Below, in pieces: positions 59,601 to 64,000 of a stretch of 64,000 bases of DNA (position 1 is the stretch's first letter; each line of letters begins with the position of its first letter). The stretch is from an uncultured Christensenella sp. (lineage in GTDB: Bacteria; Bacillota; Clostridia; Christensenellales; Borkfalkiaceae). Below the pieces are notes generated by a model. It was not told the DNA's origin, searched no databases, and was given only the letters and a program-made list of their open reading frames with translations. The DNA is taken from NCBI GenBank assembly GCA_910577055.1, contig CAJTKX010000001.1, positions 62,001 to 126,000 on the forward strand, in the 5' to 3' direction. Both the position numbers and the translations under genes were made by a program.

Positions 59601-59630
59601 ATTATACCGCCGCGTATGCATAAGTGTCAA
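59601..59630 (-). promoter_or_regulatory. arsR promoter with palindrome in the spacer
   Basis: Minus strand: TTGACA (59630-59625), 18-base spacer, TATAAT (59606-59601). TATGCATA (59615-59622) lies inside the spacer and is a possible repressor contact. Confidence 0.7.
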
Positions 59631-59672
59631 AACGTTATATTGACGTATACTGTCACAAATTGAATTAGTTTG

Positions 59673-59888
59673 TCATTTGCTCTCGATTGATAAAACTTTA
59701 TATCCCGCGTCGGTTACAAGGGCGGTTATCTCCTCATTATCGACTGCCTCGCGGCTACGGACAACGGCAAGTTTTTTCTTCAATTTAACGTCAACCGAAA
59801 CGACGTTTTTTGCTGTTGAAAGCTTTTCTTCAACTCTTTTTGCGCAGTGGTCGCAGCACATTCCCTCGATATTAACGATAGTTTTCAT
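59673..59888 (-). other. Possible internal start giving a free CopZ-like chaperone
   Basis: Inside copA, AAAGGAAGA (59903-59896 region) lies 7 bases before an in-frame ATG at 59888. From there the frame encodes 71 residues with a complete HMA domain (MKTIVNIEGMCCDHC) down to the copA stop. In many Clostridia copZ is a separate gene after copA; here it could be made both fused and free. Confidence 0.5.
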
Positions 59889-62123
59889 AAAAATGTCTTC
59901 CTTTTTTAATTTTTTATTTTTATACAGAAGCAGCCTTAACGCGTTGCCCACCACAAAAAGCGAGCTTAACGACATACAAGCTGCCGCTATCATCGGATTG
60001 AAAGTAAAGCCGAGCGCCGAGAACGCGCCCGCAGCAACGGGTATCATAACCACGTTGTAAAAGAACGCCCAAAACAAATTTTCCTTTATATTTCGCACGG
60101 TAGCGCGGCTTAAATCGAAAACGGTATCAAGCGTGCGCAAATCCTCGTTTACAAGAACTATATCGGCAGTATCTATTGCAACGTCCGTACCGTTGCCCAT
60201 TGCTATGCCCACATCGGCTTGTTTCAGTGCGGGCGAGTCGTTAATTCCGTCCCCGACCATAGCCACGCAACCGCCTATCGCTTGAACGTTTTCAACGGCT
60301 TTAAGCTTATCCTCGGGCAAAACTTCGGCAATAAATTCATCGATGCCGACGCTTGCCGCCACGGCTTTTGCCGTGTTTTGTTCGTCGCCCGTAAGCATCG
60401 CAATGCGCATACTGTGCGCTTTTAAAAGCGAAATAGCCTCTGCACTGCCCTCTTTTACCGTATCTGCAACGGCTATAAGCGCAAGGACGACTTTCTCGTC
60501 GGCAAGATATATTACCGTGTTGCCGCTTTTTGACAAGGCGTCTGCCTTTTCGGCAACCTCTTTTGAAATCTTAACCCCGGCAAGCAGTTTTTTATTTCCC
60601 AAAAAATAAGTTTTCCCGCCGTAGGTTGCGGTTGCTCCTTTACCCGTTAGATAGTTAAAGTTTTCCACATCGAAACCGTCAACCGCGTAATCGACAACGC
60701 ATCTTGCAAGCGGGTGATTGGAATTTTTCTCGATTCCGCAAGCAAGTTTTAAGGCAAAATCCCGCTCACAATTAAAGGTGATGACCTCGGTAACGCGGGG
60801 TTTACCTTCCGTTATGGTTGCCGTTTTATCAAGCAAAACCGCGTTTATATTGCAAGTTTTTTGCAAACTTTCCGCATCTTTATACAAAATACCGAGCGAT
60901 GCGCCCTTGCCCGTTGCCGTCATTATCGCAACGGGGGTTGCAAGCCCCAAAGCGCACGGACAAGAAACGACAAGTACGCTTATAGCGTATGTTACGCAGT
61001 GCTCGGCAACGAACCCGCCGTCAACCAAAAGCCAAATAAGGAACGTTGCCAACGCGATTACGACGACCACGGGAACGAAGATACCCGCAATTTTGTCGGC
61101 GAATTTCTGAATAGGCGCTTTGCTTGCGCCCGCTTCTTTGACCATTTTAATTATTTTGGAAAGGGTAGTTTCCTCTCCAACCCGCTCTGCGCGCATTCTT
61201 ATAACGCCGCTTTTAACAAGCGCGGCAGAAGTAACTCCGTCGCCAGCGGCAACCTCAACGGGTAGGCTTTCGCCGGTAATTGCGCACTTGTCAACAAACG
61301 AACTTCCGCTTATAACCGTGCCGTCTACGGGTATATATTCGCCTTGTTTTACAACAAGGATATCGCCCTCTTTAATTTCCTTTACGGAAACAGTCTTTTG
61401 CTCTCCGTCAATCTCAACGGTAACCGTGTCCGGGGCAAGTTTTAAAAGTTTTTCAATCTCGCTGCCCGTCTTTTTCTTGGACTTTTCTTCAAGCCATTTG
61501 CCGACGGTAACCAACGTCAAAATCATTGCGGCGGACTCGAAGTGCAAGTTCATAGCGTTATGCATTGCGTCCATACCCAAAAAAATGAATACGGTAAGCA
61601 CTACCGAATACACGAACGACACGCCCGAGCCGAGCGCAACGAGGGTGTCCATATTGGGTACCTTTTTAAAAATAGCAACTGTGCCGTTTTTGAAAAACGC
61701 ATAGTTTACGCCGATTATTACCGCCGCAAGCACGGCTTGATACAGCGCGAACCACTGTGAGTTGCCATCTGCGGGGTCGATAAAAAACGGAATGGGTGCG
61801 CCCCACATATGACCCATAGAAACATACATCAACGGCACTAAGAAACACACTGAAACAATAAAGCGGATAAACAGCTTTTTATCTTGGCTCTTTTCCTTGG
61901 TTTGAGGCTCTTCGCCCTCGTTATAGATACCGTAGCCGAGCGATTTTACGGTAGAAAAAATATCTTCTTCCGATAAAACGGCATCGTCAAAATCAACCTT
62001 CATAGACTTACCCATGAGGCTGACTTCGCAAAACGCCACGCCGTTTAAGTTTTTAACCGACCGTTCTATGCCCGACGAGCAAGCCGAGCACGTCATACCG
62101 GTTATGGTGTACCTTTTAATCAT
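59673..62123 (-). CDS. copA: Copper-type P1B ATPase with altered DKTGT motif and C-terminal HMA domain
   Basis: An 816-residue heavy-metal exporter. An N-terminal HMA domain binds metal with Cys12 and Cys15 (MTCSAC); the membrane part has the CPC ion-site (388-390), TGES (ITGESLPV), HP (NSNHPLAR) and GDGINDSPAL. The phosphorylation motif, DKTGT in essentially all P-type ATPases, is DKTAT (Asp432, Ala435 codon GCA). A second HMA domain (MCCDHC) forms the last 70 residues and has its own ribosome site and ATG at 59888. Loss of the Gly may slow catalysis. The ATG has no good ribosome site and lies 20 bases after the nitroreductase stop. Confidence 0.92.
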   Translation of the reverse strand: MIKRYTITGMTCSACSSGIERSVKNLNGVAFCEVSLMGKSMKVDFDDAVLSEEDIFSTVKSLGYGIYNEGEEPQTKEKSQDKKLFIRFIVSVCFLVPLMYVSMGHMWGAPIPFFIDPADGNSQWFALYQAVLAAVIIGVNYAFFKNGTVAIFKKVPNMDTLVALGSGVSFVYSVVLTVFIFLGMDAMHNAMNLHFESAAMILTLVTVGKWLEEKSKKKTGSEIEKLLKLAPDTVTVEIDGEQKTVSVKEIKEGDILVVKQGEYIPVDGTVISGSSFVDKCAITGESLPVEVAAGDGVTSAALVKSGVIRMRAERVGEETTLSKIIKMVKEAGASKAPIQKFADKIAGIFVPVVVVIALATFLIWLLVDGGFVAEHCVTYAISVLVVSCPCALGLATPVAIMTATGKGASLGILYKDAESLQKTCNINAVLLDKTATITEGKPRVTEVITFNCERDFALKLACGIEKNSNHPLARCVVDYAVDGFDVENFNYLTGKGATATYGGKTYFLGNKKLLAGVKISKEVAEKADALSKSGNTVIYLADEKVVLALIAVADTVKEGSAEAISLLKAHSMRIAMLTGDEQNTAKAVAASVGIDEFIAEVLPEDKLKAVENVQAIGGCVAMVGDGINDSPALKQADVGIAMGNGTDVAIDTADIVLVNEDLRTLDTVFDLSRATVRNIKENLFWAFFYNVVMIPVAAGAFSALGFTFNPMIAAACMSLSSLFVVGNALRLLLYKNKKLKKEDIFMKTIVNIEGMCCDHCAKRVEEKLSTAKNVVSVDVKLKKKLAVVRSREAVDNEEITALVTDAGYKVLSIESK

Positions 62124-62143
62124 ATATGTAAATTTTTAACTTT

Positions 62144-62659
62144 TTAAAGATATTTAACCGTTTCCGAAAGCGGCTTATTTGAAAAGTGTCCCGCGGCGGG
62201 CTTACTGTCCGCGGAAGGATAGCCCAATGGAAGAATTGCGACAATTTTCTCGTTTTTAGGGATAGAAAGTGCGCTCCTCACCTTTTCGGGGTCGTAATAT
62301 CCGACCCAACACGAGCCGATACCAAGCTCCCAAGCTTGCAGCATAGCGTGCGTGCAAACGATTGAAACGTCGATTTCGCCCGTGTGGTATTCAGCCGTAA
62401 ACGGATTTTTCCACTCTTCTTCCTCGACTGAAGTAAAGATTATAACTGTTTTTGCGCCGAAAACGAACTTGGAAGCGCCTTTAAGCTTTTCGATAGCGTC
62501 CTCTGACTGCAAAACATACAGTCTGAACGGTTGATTATTGCACGCCGTGGGTGCAACCCGAGCCGCCTTTAAAATAATTTGCAATTTTTCGTCCTCGATT
62601 TTCTTATCGGAGAACGAGCGCACCGAATAGCGCGACTTTGCAAGCGTTGTAAAATTCAT
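62144..62659 (-). CDS. Nitroreductase-family FMN protein
   Basis: A 171-residue nitroreductase-family oxidoreductase. SRYSVRSFSDKKIEDEKL at the N-terminus contains the FMN phosphate-binding Arg-x-Ser-x-Arg pattern, followed by ARVAPTACNNQPFRLYV; the late ILPLGYPSADSKP is also typical. It may reduce quinones or nitro compounds. TAGGAG precedes the ATG. It is divergent from an HxlR regulator, a common redox-sensing pair, and is followed directly by copA. Confidence 0.9.
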   Translation of the reverse strand: MNFTTLAKSRYSVRSFSDKKIEDEKLQIILKAARVAPTACNNQPFRLYVLQSEDAIEKLKGASKFVFGAKTVIIFTSVEEEEWKNPFTAEYHTGEIDVSIVCTHAMLQAWELGIGSCWVGYYDPEKVRSALSIPKNEKIVAILPLGYPSADSKPAAGHFSNKPLSETVKYL

Positions 62660-62678
62660 ATAAATCTCCTAAAAATAT

Positions 62679-62708
62679 TTGACAAAAGCCTTTGTACGAA
62701 ACTATAAT
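62679..62708 (+). promoter_or_regulatory. hxlR promoter
   Basis: TTGACA (62679-62684), 18-base spacer, TATAAT (62703-62708). It overlaps the opposing nitroreductase promoter. Confidence 0.8.
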
Positions 62709-62731
62709 AACACAAACTTTTCTTTTGTCAA
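62704..62731 (-). promoter_or_regulatory. Nitroreductase-copA promoter
   Basis: Minus strand: TTGACA (62731-62726), 16-base spacer, TATTAT (62709-62704). The -10 shares its bases with the opposing -10. TTGACAAAAG at 62679-62688 and CTTTTGTCAA at 62722-62731 form an inverted repeat. Confidence 0.72.
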
Positions 62732-62735
62732 GAAC

Positions 62736-62770
62736 GCACTTTAAAGTGCCATACTTACCTTTTGGAAAGT
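62736..62770. promoter_or_regulatory. Two candidate HxlR operators
   Basis: GCACTTTAAAGTGC (62736-62749) is a perfect palindrome; ACTTACCTTTTGGAAAGT (62753-62770) is an imperfect one. Both lie between the hxlR transcript start and its ATG and upstream of the nitroreductase promoter, as expected for an autoregulating divergent pair. Confidence 0.55.
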
Positions 62771-62792
62771 TAATAAGCTTAGGAATATTAAT

Positions 62793-63197
62793 ATGGATAA
62801 AGACGTTTTAAAATCTTGCAGCTGCCCGTTGGACGCTACTCTTGCCGTAATCGGCGGCAAATATAAAATCGATATAATTTATTATCTTTTTGGCAGAACG
62901 CTTAGGTACAGCCAGATTGCAAAGCTTGTACCCGCAACGCCTAAGATGCTGTCCGAACAGCTTAAAGAGCTTGAAAGCGACGGCATAATTAACCGTGTTT
63001 TATACCCCGTTGTACCGCCGAAAACGGAATATTCGTTAACGCCGCTTGGGGAAAATCTTTGCGCTGCGGTAATCGAAATGTATAAATTCGGGCAAAAGTT
63101 GTACAAATTACACGAAATGAAACCCCGCTGCGGCTGTAATGAAGAGCTTTCGCGGCTTGAAGAAGTTTTCGTTAACCAAAAAAATAACCGCAGTTAA
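62793..63197 (+). CDS. HxlR-family transcription regulator
   Basis: A 134-residue winged-helix regulator of the HxlR/YodB/HypR group. The family N-terminal Cys occurs in CSCPLDATLAVIGGKYK (Cys9, Cys11), the usual redox-sensing site, and LRYSQIAKLVPATPKMLSEQL is the recognition helix region. More Cys lie in CGCNEE near the end. Relatives sense quinones, aldehydes or disulfide stress. TAGGAA precedes the ATG. It probably controls the divergent nitroreductase-copA unit and itself. Confidence 0.88.
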   Translation: MDKDVLKSCSCPLDATLAVIGGKYKIDIIYYLFGRTLRYSQIAKLVPATPKMLSEQLKELESDGIINRVLYPVVPPKTEYSLTPLGENLCAAVIEMYKFGQKLYKLHEMKPRCGCNEELSRLEEVFVNQKNNRS

Positions 63198-63203
63198 AAT
63201 TAT

Positions 63204-63245
63204 AAAGCCTAATCCCCATTATGTCAATGGGAATTAGGCTTTTTG
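63204..63245. terminator. Bidirectional terminator between hxlR and asparaginase
   Basis: AAGCCTAATCCCCATT and AATGGGAATTAGGCTT pair around ATGTC, with T on the + strand and A before it (T on the minus strand). Confidence 0.88.
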
Positions 63246-63250
63246 CAAAT

Positions 63251-64000
63251 TTAATGCAACTTTTCAAAGAAATTGTTTGTTGCAAGCTCCTCTTCGATAC
63301 TTTTACCCGAGCCGAGCGCCAACAGCACTTTTACTGTAGCCATTTCAAAACTTATATCATAAGCGGTTATGCAAGCTTCGGTAAGACCGACCGCGCTGCC
63401 ATAAGTTCTTGCGTGGCTGTCAACGGGCGCAATTACAACCTCTATACCGAGATTTTTGCAGTACTTTAAAAAGTTTTTAAAATTTGCCTCTTTACCCTCG
63501 GTACATACGGTGCCGCTATGGTAAAGCTGAACCATAACGGCTTTGGGCTTGACCTCGGTAAAGCGGTAAAAGTCGAAATTCAAAAGCGAATGAGCTTGTA
63601 TCGTGACCATATCCATACACAGTTGTTTAGCCGCGCATGGAGAGCGCTTTTGCCTTAACTGTGAAAATGTAGGATTTAACGGATTGGCATTATAAATAAA
63701 CGAGCCGTCCACAACTTCACCGAAGTGAACGTTCAAAATACTGTTGTATTCCCCGCTTATTTGGGTTGCGGCAATAAGACGGCTTGCAAGGTGAATTTTA
63801 CAGCTTTCACCGTGGTTTTCAAAGCTTACGAAAACTCCTCCGAAGTCAACGCTTTCAATAAAAGTAATTGCGTTTGCAAAGTTTTCAACCCCTTTACTGC
63901 GCTTATCGTCCAACGGATACAGCGCGGAAACGAACACCAAGGGTATTTTGATATCGCAAAAAATTTGACTGAAAAGGTTAGCCGTAAAGCAAAGCGTATC
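63251..64000 (-). CDS. L-asparaginase, C-terminal 250 residues (partial)
   Basis: Hydrolyses asparagine to aspartate and ammonia. The frame is open to the last base of the window, where it begins DTLCFTAN, matching the catalytic TDT motif region; then VSALYPLDDKRSKGVENF corresponds to the GAQRPLDDPRSDGREN region. Late pieces are VMVQLYHSGTVC and PVDSHARTYGSAV. The apparent start at 63940 (TTG) is internal; the real start lies right of the window. Cytosolic type I is favoured, since no signal can be assessed. It converges on hxlR. Confidence 0.85.
   Translation of the reverse strand, partial: DTLCFTANLFSQIFCDIKIPLVFVSALYPLDDKRSKGVENFANAITFIESVDFGGVFVSFENHGESCKIHLASRLIAATQISGEYNSILNVHFGEVVDGSFIYNANPLNPTFSQLRQKRSPCAAKQLCMDMVTIQAHSLLNFDFYRFTEVKPKAVMVQLYHSGTVCTEGKEANFKNFLKYCKNLGIEVVIAPVDSHARTYGSAVGLTEACITAYDISFEMATVKVLLALGSGKSIEEELATNNFFEKLH

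Overview
The window looks like one stretch of chromosome from a low-to-moderate GC member of the Clostridia (Bacillota). An uncultured, gut-type lineage near Christensenellales is my guess from gene content, not something the sequence proves. Supporting features are a T-box in front of thrS, an L20-type attenuator in front of infC, an IspH-S1 fusion, WhiA, LexA, MutS2, a Na+-translocating decarboxylase, and the glgBCDAP order. Most of the window is housekeeping. I see no prophage, insertion sequence or CRISPR array.

Layout. 1-2.9 kb: beta (cut by the window edge) and carboxyltransferase subunits of a Na+-pumping oxaloacetate decarboxylase. 3.0-8.0 kb: an overlapping run of HI0933-type flavoprotein, an AroH-Cmk fusion, PlsC and an IspH-ribosomal protein S1 fusion. 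8.0-10.8 kb: a metallophosphoesterase and HtpG. 10.9-19.2 kb: a complete glycogen operon, glgB-glgC-glgD-glgA-glgP. 19.2-22.7 kb: a 323-bp gene-free gap with two perfect palindromes, a lone tyrosine recombinase, a lipoprotein, a small kinase-like protein with a Cys-rich partner, and lexA behind a possible SOS box. 22.7-26.4 kb: a CDF metal transporter, tRNA-Thr(GGT), a small Cys/His protein, a PfkB-family sugar-phosphate kinase and pfkA. 26.5-32.7 kb: murB-PHP-whiA-dnaE. 32.8-36.7 kb: a solute-binding-like protein, yebC, an rRNA methyltransferase and infC-rpmI-rplT. 36.7-41.4 kb: divergent thrS (T-box) and leuS. 41.5-44.0 kb: a lipoprotein, an HTH membrane protein and acpP. 44.1-49.3 kb: a five-gene overlapping operon (deacetylase-like, M16 protease, deoxyinosine glycosylase, AlkD, Tex). 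49.4-56.5 kb: uvrC-HAD-U32-mutS2. 56.6-59.1 kb: a secreted pectate lyase-like lipoprotein. 59.2-62.7 kb: arsR, copA and a nitroreductase. 62.8-64 kb: an HxlR regulator and the 3' part of an L-asparaginase gene.

Large-scale structure. Nearly all genes left of about 19.2 kb read rightward and nearly all genes right of about 22.7 kb read leftward. In 60-base samples counted by hand, G exceeds C on the + strand in genes on the left, while C exceeds G on the + strand in the recombinase and leuS genes further right. Together these fit two replication forks meeting near 19-22 kb, that is, a terminus. A Xer-like recombinase with a palindrome resembling a Cre/lox-type core just upstream sits exactly there. 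This is the most interesting part of the window.

Other points worth attention are the AroH-Cmk fusion, a CopA ATPase whose invariant DKTGT motif reads DKTAT and which carries a C-terminal CopZ-like domain with its own ribosome-binding site, a Lys/Thr/Ala-rich tail on glycogen synthase, several apparently leaderless genes, and a dispersed 99-bp repeat at the 3' ends of two lipoprotein genes.
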